From NCBI RefSeq assembly GCF_014359565.1, contig NZ_JACIZD010000002.1, forward strand, positions 248,001 to 312,000: DNA of 64,000 bases. Direction: 5' to 3'. How positions within the stretch are numbered: the first letter of the stretch is position 1; the number at the start of each line of letters is the position of its first letter. Of the stretch, positions 8,390 through 16,920 are shown one piece after another. The stretch is from Immundisolibacter sp. (GTDB lineage Bacteria; Pseudomonadota; Gammaproteobacteria; Immundisolibacterales; Immundisolibacteraceae). Under the pieces are notes generated by a model. It was not told the DNA's origin and searched no databases. It saw only the letters and a program-made list of their open reading frames with translations. The translations under genes and the position numbers were made by a program.

Positions 8390-8926
8390 ATGTTCGAACC
8401 GGACCGTTTCGTCGCCGACTGCCGGACTGCCCTGCTCAGTGCCGATCCGGCCGCCGCCATCGCCGCCCTGCTGGCGGACGCCCTGCGCGACCCGCAGGCG
8501 CTGGTGGACGCCTTTGCACCCGGCGCAGACCAGCCCGGCGTGGTGCCGCTGTTTCGCTCCGACAGCCTGACCGTGGCGCACGTCATCAGCGCGCCGGGCA
8601 GCCGCAGCCCGGTCCACAACCACCGCATGTGGGGCGTGATCGGCATCTACGCCGGGCAGGAGGACAACCACCTGTATCGGCGCGGCGCGCACGGCCTGAT
8701 CGATGGCGGCCTGCGCAGCCTGCGCCCCGGCGACGTGTTCGTGATGGACCCCGAACTGATCCACGCCGTGGCAAATCCGCTGACCACCCTCAACGGCGGC
8801 CTGCATGTGTACGGCGGCGACCTGATGGCCCGCCCCGGCCGCAGCCTGTGGGACCCGGACAGCGGCGCCGAGGAAGCCTATGCCTTCGAGCGGGTGCTCG
8901 AGTACACGGCGCGCCTGAGCGGCTGA
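8390..8926 (+). CDS. Cupin protein related to cysteine dioxygenase type I
   Basis: 178-residue single-domain double-stranded beta-helix protein. Metal-ligand candidates are His76 and His78 in SPVHNHRMWG and a third His in DPELIHAV, spaced as in the CDO-like cupins that bind Fe(II) through three histidines. The ATG at 8390 has an excellent SD (GAGGAGGAAG); an in-frame upstream start at 8369 lies before that SD. It stands alone, divergent from mrcB. The substrate cannot be read from the sequence: thiol dioxygenase is the family-based guess, and many proteins in this group are uncharacterised. Confidence 0.75.
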   Translation: MFEPDRFVADCRTALLSADPAAAIAALLADALRDPQALVDAFAPGADQPGVVPLFRSDSLTVAHVISAPGSRSPVHNHRMWGVIGIYAGQEDNHLYRRGAHGLIDGGLRSLRPGDVFVMDPELIHAVANPLTTLNGGLHVYGGDLMARPGRSLWDPDSGAEEAYAFERVLEYTARLSG

Positions 8927-8930
8927 GGAA

Positions 8931-8961
8931 GCTGAATACATCCATCCAGGATTTTCCAGCG
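8931..8961 (+). repeat. Palindromic element, inverted near-copy of one before rplI
   Basis: The 31 bases just after the cupin gene read GCTGAATACATCCATCC then AGGATTTTCCAGCG. The reverse complement of 40190-40220 reads GCTGAATAAATCCATCC then TGGATTTCTCAGCG, so the two differ at only a few places. A dispersed repeat is the best reading. Confidence 0.6.
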
Positions 8962-8970
8962 ACCGCGACC

Positions 8971-9044
8971 TGGAAAGACCGGGTAGGAGCCCAGCTTCGC
9001 TGCGCGATGATCGCCCGGCACAGCCGGGCTCTACAGGTTTCCGA
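8971..9044 (+). repeat. REP-like dispersed repeat, copy A
   Basis: A ~75-base element running from TGGAAAGACCGGGTA through CTTCGCTGCGCGATGATCG to CAGGTTTCCGA. It contains the hairpin GCCCGGC-ACA-GCCGGGC. Copies lie at 45694-45762 and 54786-54862. With the 31-base element before it, it fills the cupin-mutL gap. Confidence 0.65.
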
Positions 9045-9137
9045 TGGCTCACACAATCAGCGGCTTGCAGCCACCGGTGCCGGCCGACCCGCGGCGGGCC
9101 GCATCAACGCTTGCACGCCGCGCCGCTCGGGGCCGGC

Positions 9138-10973
9138 TCAGCGCCCGCGCAGGAACAGCCGGTCCAGTTCCGCCAGCGGCAATTCCACCCAGGTCGGGCG
9201 GCCGTGGCTGCACTGGCCGCTGCGCTCGGTGCGCTCCATGTCGCGCAGCAGCGCGTCCATTTCGGTCAGCGACAATTGGCGCCCGGCGCGGACCGAGCCG
9301 TGGCAGGCCATGCCCGACAGCAGGGCGTCGATGTGCTCCTGCACGCGCGTGCTGCGGCCGTGCTCGCGCAGCTCGGCCAGCACGTCGCGCACCAGCGCGG
9401 CCACATCGCCGCCGGCCAGCAGTGCCGGCACCTCGCGCACGGCCAGTGTGTCCGGCCCCAGCACCGCCAGCTCCAGGCCAAGCTGCGGCCACAGCATGGC
9501 GTGTTGCTCCACCGCCGCCGCCTCGGCCGCGCCGACGTGCAGCGTCAGCGGCACCAGCAGCGGTTGACTGACGATGCGCCCGCTGGCGTGGGCGGCGCGC
9601 AGGCGCTCGTAGGTGATGCGCTCGTGCGCGGCGTGCATGTCCACCAGCACCAGGCCGCGCGCGTTCTGGGCCAGGATGTAGATGCCCATCAGCTGCGCCA
9701 GCGGCCGGCCGAGCGGCTGCTCGTCGGTCTGGTCGTCGGCCTGGTCGCTGGCGGCCGGCAGCCGCTCCCCGGCCAGGGCCGCGCCGCGCGCAAGCTGCGT
9801 GTACGCCTCGAGCTGCTCGGCTAGCTGGCCGGTGGACAGGCGCGGCGCGTTGGCCTCCCAAAGCCGGGACGAGCTGACGCTGCTTGCGCCTGGCGCGGCC
9901 GGCGCCAACCCTGCAAGCGGCGTGGCATCCGTCGCCTGTACCCCGGGCGCCTGCGCCCCGGCCCGACTGCCGCTGGCGATCACCTCGCGCAGGCAGCGGC
10001 GCACCAGGTCGTGCACCGTGCGGCTGTCGCGAAAGCGCACCTCGGCCTTGGCCGGATGCACGTTCACGTCCACCAGTTCGGCCGGCAGGTCCAGGTACAG
10101 CACGTAAGCGGGCTGGCGGCCGTGGTAGAGCACGTCCTGATAGGCCTGGCGCGCGGCATGGGTGAGCAGCTTGTCGCGCACCAGGCGGCCGTTGACGTAC
10201 CAGTGCTGCAGGTCCGCCGCGGCGCGCGAGAAGGTCGGCAGCGCCGCCCAGCCGGACAGGCGCAGCTCGCCGGCCGGAAAGTCCAGCCGCAGCGCGGCCT
10301 CCACGAACCCCGGCCCGCACAGGCGCGCCAGGCGCTGCTCGCGCGCCGGCAGCTCCAGCGCCGGGGCCAGCTGCTGCACCGGCCGGCCGTTGTGCGACCA
10401 GGCCAGGCCGACCTCGAACCGCGCCAGGGCCAGGCGCCGCAGCAGCTCGTCGACGTGCTGGAACTCGGTCTTTTCGGCGCGCAGGAACTTGCGCCGCGCC
10501 GGCAGGTTGTAGAACAGGTCGCGCACGGTCACGGTGGTGCCGGGCGGGTGCGCCGCCGGCGTCGGCTCGGACTGGCCGTGCAACAGCTGCGCGGCCGGCG
10601 CGCCGGCCGGCGCCGAGACGATGTCCAGCCGCGCCACCGAGGCGATGCTGGGCAGCGCCTCGCCGCGAAAACCCAGCGTCCGGATGCGCATCAGCTCGCC
10701 GCTGCTGGCCAGCTTGCTGGTGGCGTGGCGGCGCAGCGCCAGCGGCAGCTCGTCGGCCGGGATGCCGCTGCCGTCGTCGCGCACGCGAATCAGGGCGATG
10801 CCGCCCTGCTCCAGCGTGACCTCGATGCGCCGGGCGCCGGCGTCGAGCGCGTTCTCGAGCAGTTCCTTGACGATCGAGGCCGGCCGCTCGACCACCTCGC
10901 CGGCGGCGATCTGGTTGGCGAGCTGTGCCGGCAGTTCGCGGATCGGCCGGCGCGGCGCCTCAGCCGCCGTCAT
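9138..10973 (-). CDS. mutL: DNA mismatch repair protein MutL
   Basis: GHKL-ATPase that links MutS recognition to MutH-type or intrinsic nicking in mismatch repair. 611 residues from the ATG at 10973. The ATPase motifs are QIAAGEVVERP, LLENALDAGA, RDDGSGIP and TLGFRGEAL; a C-terminal dimerisation domain follows a variable linker (about 330-420). I see no DQHAxxE(x)4E endonuclease motif (the matching place reads DMHAAHERITYE), as in E. coli-like MutL that relies on MutH. The start overlaps amiC by 14 bases; a further upstream ATG would extend a low-complexity basic leader. Last gene of the nnr-tsaE-amiC-mutL operon. Confidence 0.94.
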   Translation of the reverse strand: MTAAEAPRRPIRELPAQLANQIAAGEVVERPASIVKELLENALDAGARRIEVTLEQGGIALIRVRDDGSGIPADELPLALRRHATSKLASSGELMRIRTLGFRGEALPSIASVARLDIVSAPAGAPAAQLLHGQSEPTPAAHPPGTTVTVRDLFYNLPARRKFLRAEKTEFQHVDELLRRLALARFEVGLAWSHNGRPVQQLAPALELPAREQRLARLCGPGFVEAALRLDFPAGELRLSGWAALPTFSRAAADLQHWYVNGRLVRDKLLTHAARQAYQDVLYHGRQPAYVLYLDLPAELVDVNVHPAKAEVRFRDSRTVHDLVRRCLREVIASGSRAGAQAPGVQATDATPLAGLAPAAPGASSVSSSRLWEANAPRLSTGQLAEQLEAYTQLARGAALAGERLPAASDQADDQTDEQPLGRPLAQLMGIYILAQNARGLVLVDMHAAHERITYERLRAAHASGRIVSQPLLVPLTLHVGAAEAAAVEQHAMLWPQLGLELAVLGPDTLAVREVPALLAGGDVAALVRDVLAELREHGRSTRVQEHIDALLSGMACHGSVRAGRQLSLTEMDALLRDMERTERSGQCSHGRPTWVELPLAELDRLFLRGR

Positions 10974-12315
10974 CCGCGCGGCGCAGGGCCGGCGTGCGGC
11001 CGGTTTCCGCATCGGCCAGCGCCTGGCGCAGGCGTGGCTCGGTTTGCAGGTAATCGCGGATACCAGCCGCCAGTGCCCCGGCCAAGCGGCGGCGGAACTG
11101 CGAATCGGCCAGCTTGCGCGCCTCGTCGGGCGTGGAAATGAATGCGGTTTCGACCAGCACCGAGGGCACCTGCGGCGATTTGAGGACCATGAAGCCGGCC
11201 TGTTGCACGTCCGAGCGGTGCAGCTTGTTCACATCCGCCAGGCGATCCAGCAGGCGGTCGGCCAGGCGAAGGCTACTCTCGGTGGTCGCGTTCTGCGACA
11301 GGTCCAGCAGCACCGAGCGCAGCACCCGGTCCTGCCCCACGCTGGCCAGGCCGGGGTCCAGACCGGCCGCGTTCTCGCGCGCCGCCAGCAGGCGCGCCGC
11401 CTCGCTGGTGGCGCCATGCTCGGACAGCGCGTAGACGCTCGACCCGCGCGCCGTGCCCTTGGCCACGGCGTCGGCGTGTATCGACACGAACAGGTCGGCC
11501 TTGTGCTTGTGCGCCACTGCGGTGCGCTGGCGCAGCTCCAGGAAGCGGTCGTCGCTGCGCGTGAGCACGGCGCGCATGCCCGGCTTGGCGTTGATCTGCG
11601 CCGCCAGTTCGCGGGCAATGGCCAGCGTGACGGTCTTCTCGTACAGGCGCCCGGGGCCGACCGCCCCCACGTCGTGGCCGCCGTGGCCGGCATCGATCAC
11701 CACCGTCACGGCGCCGGCCGACTTGGCGCGCAGCACCGGCGCAGCGGCGGCGCTGGGTACAGCCGCCGCCGTGGCAACCGCTGGCTCGGGCCGTGGAGCA
11801 ATCGGCGCAGCGGGCTGTTTGCTGACCTGCGGGATGGGCTTGGCAAGCGCGACCGCATTGGCTGGCTTGGCAACAACCGGTGCCGAGGCCGGCCGGGACG
11901 TCTGTGCCGGCGCGCGTGCCACCACCGGCGCCGGCGCCGCCTTGCCGCCCAGCACGTCGATCTGCACCCGCGGCCCCTGGCCGCCGCCGGCCGGCAGCGT
12001 GGCGTGGCGCCACTGCACCGGCGCCGCCAGGTCGAACACCACCCGCAAGCCGCCGCCGGCCTGCGGGCCGCTGCGCACGGCGCGCAGCGTACCGCCGGGC
12101 GGCGCGGCCAGTGCGCCGCGCAGCGTGGTGGCCGGCAGGTCGACCACCAGCCGCTCCGGCGCCTTCAGGCTGAACACGCGCACCGCGGTGGGCGCGCTCA
12201 GATTCAGCGTCAGCCGCGTGCCGCCGGCCACCGGCGCGTACTGCACGCCGCGCAGCTCGCCCGCGAAACCGGCCAGCGGCGACAGCGCCAGCAGACAGAT
12301 CAGGAGTTTTTTCAT
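10960..12315 (-). CDS. amiC: N-acetylmuramoyl-L-alanine amidase (AmiB/AmiC type)
   Basis: Periplasmic zinc amidase that splits septal peptidoglycan during cell separation. 451 residues: signal peptide MKKLLICLLALSPLAGFA, an AMIN domain (about 20-125) that targets septal peptidoglycan, a long Ala/Pro-rich linker (about 130-210), and an Amidase_3 domain with zinc-site motifs IDAGHGGHDVGA, the SIHADA His, and VLVETAFIS with the catalytic Glu. The ATG at 12315 overlaps the tsaE stop (ATGA). No LysM repeat is seen at the C-terminus, unlike AmiB of E. coli, so the amiC/amiB naming is loose. Confidence 0.9.
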   Translation of the reverse strand: MKKLLICLLALSPLAGFAGELRGVQYAPVAGGTRLTLNLSAPTAVRVFSLKAPERLVVDLPATTLRGALAAPPGGTLRAVRSGPQAGGGLRVVFDLAAPVQWRHATLPAGGGQGPRVQIDVLGGKAAPAPVVARAPAQTSRPASAPVVAKPANAVALAKPIPQVSKQPAAPIAPRPEPAVATAAAVPSAAAAPVLRAKSAGAVTVVIDAGHGGHDVGAVGPGRLYEKTVTLAIARELAAQINAKPGMRAVLTRSDDRFLELRQRTAVAHKHKADLFVSIHADAVAKGTARGSSVYALSEHGATSEAARLLAARENAAGLDPGLASVGQDRVLRSVLLDLSQNATTESSLRLADRLLDRLADVNKLHRSDVQQAGFMVLKSPQVPSVLVETAFISTPDEARKLADSQFRRRLAGALAAGIRDYLQTEPRLRQALADAETGRTPALRRADDGG

Positions 12316-12767
12316 GCCAGGGATTCCAGGGTTCGCTCGCCGGCGGGGCTGTGCGCGCGGGCCTGCACCCGGCGGCCACTGCCGGCCATGTCGATGTCCA
12401 GTTCCAGGTCGGCCTGCGGCAGCCAGCCGGCGCCGCGCTCGGGCCATTCCACGAAGCAGACATGCCGCCCGTCGAACAGCTCGCGGGCGCCGATGTCTTC
12501 CAGTTCCTCGGCACTGCCGAGGCGGTACAAGTCGAGATGGCAGACCTCGCCGCGCGCCACGGCGTAGGTTTCCAAAATCGTGTAGGTCGGGCTGCGCACC
12601 GGGCCGGCGTGGCCGAGCGCCCGCAGCACGCCGCGCACCAGCGTGGTCTTGCCGGCACCCAACGGGCCGCGCAGGTAGACGCACAGGGATCCGGGCAGCG
12701 CCCGCGCCAGGCGCGCGCCCAAATCCAGCTGCGCCGCCTCGTCCTCAAGCACCCAGGTGCGCTCCAT
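12312..12767 (-). CDS. tsaE: tRNA threonylcarbamoyladenosine synthesis ATPase TsaE
   Basis: ATPase required with TsaB and TsaD for the t6A modification of ANN-decoding tRNAs. 151 residues from the ATG at 12767: Walker A GPLGAGKTTLVRG, the switch-like SPTYTILETY, and Walker B-like CHLDLYRLG, followed by the conserved VEWPERG segment. Another ATG four codons upstream (12779) is possible. It overlaps the end of nnr by about 23 bases and abuts amiC through ATGA, so the operon is translationally coupled. Confidence 0.92.
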   Translation of the reverse strand: MERTWVLEDEAAQLDLGARLARALPGSLCVYLRGPLGAGKTTLVRGVLRALGHAGPVRSPTYTILETYAVARGEVCHLDLYRLGSAEELEDIGARELFDGRHVCFVEWPERGAGWLPQADLELDIDMAGSGRRVQARAHSPAGERTLESLA

Positions 12768-14307
12768 CGTCCATTCCATTGAGCAAGGGCGGCAAAGCGG
12801 CCGACACGTCACAGGCCAGCAGGCCGCGCTCGCCGCGGCGCGCCGCCAGCGCATCGGCGGCCGCCGCGTGCAGGCAGGCGCCCAGCGCCGCCGCCGCCAG
12901 TGCCGGCAGGCCCTGCGCCCACAGCCCGGCGATCAGGCCGGTCAGCACATCACCCATGCCGCCGCTGGCCATGCCCGGATTGCCATACGGCACCACGCCG
13001 ACCGGTGCCTGGCCGTCGCACACCAGCGTGCCGGCGCCCTTGAGCAGCACCACGCCGCCGAAGCGGGCCTGCAGCGCGCGCACGGCGCCGTAGCGATCGG
13101 CCTCCACCTGCGCGGTGGTGATGCCCAGCAGGCGCGCCGCCTCGCCGGGATGCGGCGTCAGAATCCAGTCCGCGCGCCGCTCGGGCGCCGCGGCCAGCAG
13201 GTTCAGTGCGTCGGCATCCACCACCAGCGGCAGGCCGCGGCCGAGCGCCGCCCCAAACAGCGCGCGGCCGAAATCGCCCTGCCCCAGGCCCGGACCGAGC
13301 GCCAGCACGCTGGCGCGGGCCAGCAGCGGCGCCAGATCGGCGGCGCCATCCACACCGCGCGCCATCAACTCCGGCCGCCCGGCAAGCAGCGCCGGCACAT
13401 GCGCCGGGCGCGTAGCGACGCTGGTCAGGCCGGCCCCGGCGCGGGCCGCCGCCTCGCCGGCCAGGCGCACCGCACCGCCGTAGCCGTGATCGCCGCCGAT
13501 CACCAGCACGTGACCGAAATCGCCCTTGTGCGCGCCGCGGCGGCGCGGCGGCAACCAGGCCGCGCGCAGGCGCGGCAGGTCCAGCAACACCGCCGGCGCC
13601 GCGCCGGCCTGCGCCAGCGCCTGCTGCGGCACGCCCAGATCATCGAAAACCAGCTGCCCGCAACAGTCGCGCGCCTGGCCGGTGTACAGACCCTGCTTGC
13701 GGGCCACGAAGCTGACCGTGGCATCGGCCCGCACCAGCGCGCCCGGCGCCTGGCCGGTATCGGCGTTCAGCCCGCTTGGCACATCCAGGGCCAGCACCGG
13801 CCGGCCGCTGGCATCGATGGCGGCAATGGCGTCGGCCACCGGTCCGGCGGGCGGTCGGTCCAGACCCGTGCCCAGCAGTGCATCGACCACCACATCGGCC
13901 TGCGCCAGCGTGGCAACTGAAATACTTTCTTCGGCGCCGCCGCAGGCGATGAACCACTGCCGGGCCGTGTCCGCCTCGCTGCCGGGACGCGGCGGGCCGG
14001 CCACCGCGGCCAGGCGCACCGGCCACCCGGCCAGATGCGCCAGACGCGCCAGCACGTAGCCGTCACCGCCGTTGTTGCCGGCTCCGCACAGCACGGCCAG
14101 GCGCTGCGCCTGCGGCCAGCGGCCACGCAGAAACGCGAACGCAGCCGCACCGGCGCGCTCCATCAGCACGCTGCCACTGCACGCGGCTAGCTGCGCCGCG
14201 GCTCGATCGATCTGCCGCGACTGCGCAACCGAATAGAGTTTTTCCAGCGAAGACAACACGTTAAGAACGTCGTTTGATGCCCGGCCTGAAGAAGTCGACG
14301 CAAGCAT
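12745..14307 (-). CDS. nnr: Bifunctional NAD(P)HX epimerase / ADP-dependent dehydratase
   Basis: Repairs hydrated NADH and NADPH: the N-terminal YjeF-type half epimerises R/S NAD(P)HX (GNNGGDGYVLARL near residue 75), and the C-terminal carbohydrate-kinase-like half dehydrates it with ADP (GGDHGYGGAVRLAGEAA and GGMGDVLTGLIAGL). 520 residues from the ATG at 14307. The first 16 residues are not obviously conserved, and a GTG at 14259 is an alternative. It heads the nnr-tsaE-amiC-mutL operon. In E. coli its divergent neighbour is queG; here an island of about 6.5 kb lies between. Confidence 0.92.
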   Translation of the reverse strand: MLASTSSGRASNDVLNVLSSLEKLYSVAQSRQIDRAAAQLAACSGSVLMERAGAAAFAFLRGRWPQAQRLAVLCGAGNNGGDGYVLARLAHLAGWPVRLAAVAGPPRPGSEADTARQWFIACGGAEESISVATLAQADVVVDALLGTGLDRPPAGPVADAIAAIDASGRPVLALDVPSGLNADTGQAPGALVRADATVSFVARKQGLYTGQARDCCGQLVFDDLGVPQQALAQAGAAPAVLLDLPRLRAAWLPPRRRGAHKGDFGHVLVIGGDHGYGGAVRLAGEAAARAGAGLTSVATRPAHVPALLAGRPELMARGVDGAADLAPLLARASVLALGPGLGQGDFGRALFGAALGRGLPLVVDADALNLLAAAPERRADWILTPHPGEAARLLGITTAQVEADRYGAVRALQARFGGVVLLKGAGTLVCDGQAPVGVVPYGNPGMASGGMGDVLTGLIAGLWAQGLPALAAAALGACLHAAAADALAARRGERGLLACDVSAALPPLLNGMDDGAHLGA

Positions 14308-14554
14308 ACGCTTTTTTCGCCGTCGTCAACCTGCAAAACCACGCGGGGCTTGGCTTTTGGCCACTTCCGGTGGCGACGGACGCCGGCCACGCCACCGCGG
14401 GCGGAGCGCTGCTTCATAATCGCCAGCCGATTCGTCTGGCCCCGGGCCCGACCGGCGAGCCGCGGACCGGCCGACACCGCCCACGCGCGGGCGGTGGCCA
14501 CCCAGCAGCCCCGGCCGGCAGCGTCCCGGCCCGCGCCCACCGCCGGAAACCCGC

Positions 14555-16180
14555 ATGCCCACGCTGAACTGGATCGGCAAGGAAGCCGTCGTCAAACACC
14601 ACAAGGACGTGCCGCTGCGCCTGCTGGAGCCGGTGCCGGGGCTGTCCTGCGGTGCGGCGGATGCCGGCACCGAAGGCGGGACGCCGAACAACCTGATCGT
14701 GCAGGGCGACAACCTGCACGCGCTGAAAGCCTTGCTGCCCCGCTACGCCGGGCAGGTGAAGTGCATCTACATCGACCCGCCCTACAACACCGGCAACGAG
14801 GGCTGGGCCTACAACGACAATGTCAACAGCCCGCAGATACGCAAGTGGCTGGGCGAGGTGGTCGGCCGGGAAGGCGAAACGCTGGACCGCCATGACCGCT
14901 GGCTGTGCATGATGTACCCGCGCCTGGTGCTGCTGCGGCAGTTTCTGCGGGACGACGGCGCCATCTTCGTTTCCATCGACGACAACGAAGTGGCGGCGCT
15001 GCGCTTGCTGATGGATGAGATTTTCGGGGCGAGGAACTTCGTGGCGACCGTGCTGTGGCAGAAAGTCTATTCGCCCAAGAACTCGGCACGTCATCTCTCT
15101 GAAGATCACGACTACATCGTCATCTATGCTGCAAACTCCGAGACGTGGAAGCCAAATTTGCTCGGCCGCAATGAATCGCAAGATGCTGCGTACAAAAACC
15201 CCGACAATGACCCACGCGGGCCTTGGAAGACAAGCGATCTATCCGCGCGAAATTTCTATTCTGATGGCACTTACTCGCTCACGACGCCATCAGGGCGCGT
15301 GATTGAAGCACCTCCAAAGGGTCGTTATTGGACGATCTCAAAGGAACGCTTCGAAGAACTCGATCGGGACAATCGCATTTGGTGGGGAAAGAAGAAAGAT
15401 TCAATCCCCCAGTTCAAACGATTTCTCACCGACGTGAAAGACGGTGTTGTTCCGCAGACGATGTGGTTTTACAAGGATGTTGGCCATACGCAAGAAGCAA
15501 AGAAGGAGCTACTCGAACTGGTCGATTTCGATACCTCCGACGACGTTTTCATTACGCCGAAGCCAACCCGTCTGATCCAGCGCATCCTGCAGATCGCCAC
15601 GGACAAGGACTCCATCGTCCTCGACAGCTTCGCCGGCTCCGGCACCACCGGCCATGCGGTGCTCAAGCAAAACGCCGCGGACGGCGGCAGCCGTCGCTTC
15701 ATCCTGGTCGAGATGGACGACAACATCGCTCGCACCGTCACTGCCGAGCGCGTCAGGCGCGTCGCCAACGGCTACACCAACGCCAAGGGCCAGGCCGTCG
15801 CGGGCCTCGGCGGTGGCTTCCAGTTCTGCCGCCTGTCCGCCGAGCCGCTGTTCGATGCCGACGGCCAGATCCGCGGCGACGTGCGCTTTGCCCAGCTGGC
15901 CGAGTTCGTCTGGTTCGCCGAGACCGGTACCGGCTACACGGGCCAGGCCGATTCGCCGCTGATCGGCGTGCACGAGGGGCGCGCCATTTACCTGCTCTAC
16001 AACGGCATCCTCAAGGATCGCTCGGTGGCCGGCGGCAACGTGCTCACCGGCCCGGTGTTCGACCTGTTGCCCCGCTTCGCCGGCCCGAAAGTGATCTACG
16101 CCGCCGCCAACCGCATGGGCGGACGCGCCGCGCGCGAGGGCATCACCTTCAAGCAGACCCCGTACGCGCTGGAGGTGTAA
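14555..16180 (+). CDS. mod: Type III-like DNA methyltransferase (Mod)
   Basis: Beta-class N6-adenine (or N4-cytosine) DNA methyltransferase, 541 residues, that gives sequence specificity to the restriction pair. The catalytic DPPYNTG (residues 74-80) precedes the AdoMet-binding FAGSGTTGHAVL (from residue 359), the beta order used by Type III Mod. The middle part (about 167-335), where target recognition sits, is visibly AT-richer: 30-33 G+C per 60 bases on several lines against about 41 in the first part of the gene. This fits exchange of the recognition domain by recombination. The stop is 3 bases before the zeta-like gene, and res is the fourth gene of the series. Confidence 0.88.
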   Translation: MPTLNWIGKEAVVKHHKDVPLRLLEPVPGLSCGAADAGTEGGTPNNLIVQGDNLHALKALLPRYAGQVKCIYIDPPYNTGNEGWAYNDNVNSPQIRKWLGEVVGREGETLDRHDRWLCMMYPRLVLLRQFLRDDGAIFVSIDDNEVAALRLLMDEIFGARNFVATVLWQKVYSPKNSARHLSEDHDYIVIYAANSETWKPNLLGRNESQDAAYKNPDNDPRGPWKTSDLSARNFYSDGTYSLTTPSGRVIEAPPKGRYWTISKERFEELDRDNRIWWGKKKDSIPQFKRFLTDVKDGVVPQTMWFYKDVGHTQEAKKELLELVDFDTSDDVFITPKPTRLIQRILQIATDKDSIVLDSFAGSGTTGHAVLKQNAADGGSRRFILVEMDDNIARTVTAERVRRVANGYTNAKGQAVAGLGGGFQFCRLSAEPLFDADGQIRGDVRFAQLAEFVWFAETGTGYTGQADSPLIGVHEGRAIYLLYNGILKDRSVAGGNVLTGPVFDLLPRFAGPKVIYAAANRMGGRAAREGITFKQTPYALEV

Positions 16181-16183
16181 GCG

Positions 16184-16708
16184 ATGAGCGATGAACTCAA
16201 AGTCATCATCATCGCCGGCCCGAACGGGGCGGGGAAAACCACCTTTGCCCGCGAGTTCCTGCCCAACGAGGCGGGCTGCCCGGTGTTCGTCAATGCCGAT
16301 CTGATCGCCGCCGGCTTGGCGCCCTTTGCGCCGCAGACGGCAGCCGTGCAGGCCGCGCGGGTCATGCTGCTGGAATTGGCGCGCCACTTTGCCGCGCGCC
16401 AGAGCTTTGCCTTTGAAACCATGCTGTCCGGCAGGACCTACCTGCGCCACATTCGCGCGTGGCAGACGGCGGGGTACCGGGTGGAGTTGTTTTTTCTGCG
16501 CCTGAATAGCGCCGACGAGGCGGTAGCGCGCGTGGCACAGCGGGTGAAACAGGGCGGCCACCACATTCCCGAGCCGGTGATTCGTCGGCGCTTCGCCGCC
16601 GGGCTCGACAACTTCACGCAGCGCAACGCGCCAGCCGTCGATGCCTGGGCGCTGTACGACAACTCAGCGGAAGTGCCACGACTGCTGGACTGGAGTGAAA
16701 ACAGATGA
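16184..16708 (+). CDS. Zeta-toxin-like P-loop kinase
   Basis: 174-residue P-loop protein of the zeta toxin / COG4185 predicted-ATPase group. Walker A is GPNGAGKT (residues 12-19); NADLIAAGL carries Asp39 in the place of the catalytic Asp of zeta toxins; FAFETMLSGRTYL (from residue 75) is the characteristic second signature. True zeta toxins phosphorylate UDP-N-acetylglucosamine and poison cell-wall synthesis; for this shorter group the substrate is unknown. It starts 3 bases after mod and overlaps the next small gene (ATGA). Its place inside a restriction operon suggests a toxin or an accessory kinase (inference). Confidence 0.82.
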   Translation: MSDELKVIIIAGPNGAGKTTFAREFLPNEAGCPVFVNADLIAAGLAPFAPQTAAVQAARVMLLELARHFAARQSFAFETMLSGRTYLRHIRAWQTAGYRVELFFLRLNSADEAVARVAQRVKQGGHHIPEPVIRRRFAAGLDNFTQRNAPAVDAWALYDNSAEVPRLLDWSENR

Positions 16709-16914
16709 AGCAACCCAAACCCATCGAGCAGGCGGCCAACCCGAATCTGCGCGGCTCCTGGCCCGCCTTGCTGCGCGCCGCCCGACGTGCGCGCGAGCTG
16801 GCCGCGCAAACCGGCACGGCCATTGTGGTCAGCCATGATGGCGTGATCGAGTACATCCGGCCCCAACCGGAAACACCAAGCCCTCACGTGGCGGAGCCGC
16901 ACGCCGAAGGGTGA
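16705..16914 (+). CDS. 69-residue protein, possible partner/antitoxin of the zeta-like kinase
   Basis: Small protein translationally coupled (ATGA) to the kinase and ending 6 bases before res. It has a basic helical segment (LRAARRARELAAQTGT) followed by TAIVVSHDGVIEYIRP, a beta-type end, and a Pro-rich tail. No DNA-binding domain or membrane segment is visible. Size, coupling and order next to a zeta-like gene suggest a type II antitoxin, although epsilon antitoxins usually come before zeta and look different. Function is unassigned from sequence. Confidence 0.7.
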   Translation: MKQPKPIEQAANPNLRGSWPALLRAARRARELAAQTGTAIVVSHDGVIEYIRPQPETPSPHVAEPHAEG

Positions 16915-16920
16915 CAAACC

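Noticed and set aside
10011-12567. Long plus-strand frames opposite mutL, amiC and tsaE
   Set aside because: Codon pattern and motifs support the minus-strand genes; the plus translations are Arg/Ala/Gln-rich and featureless.
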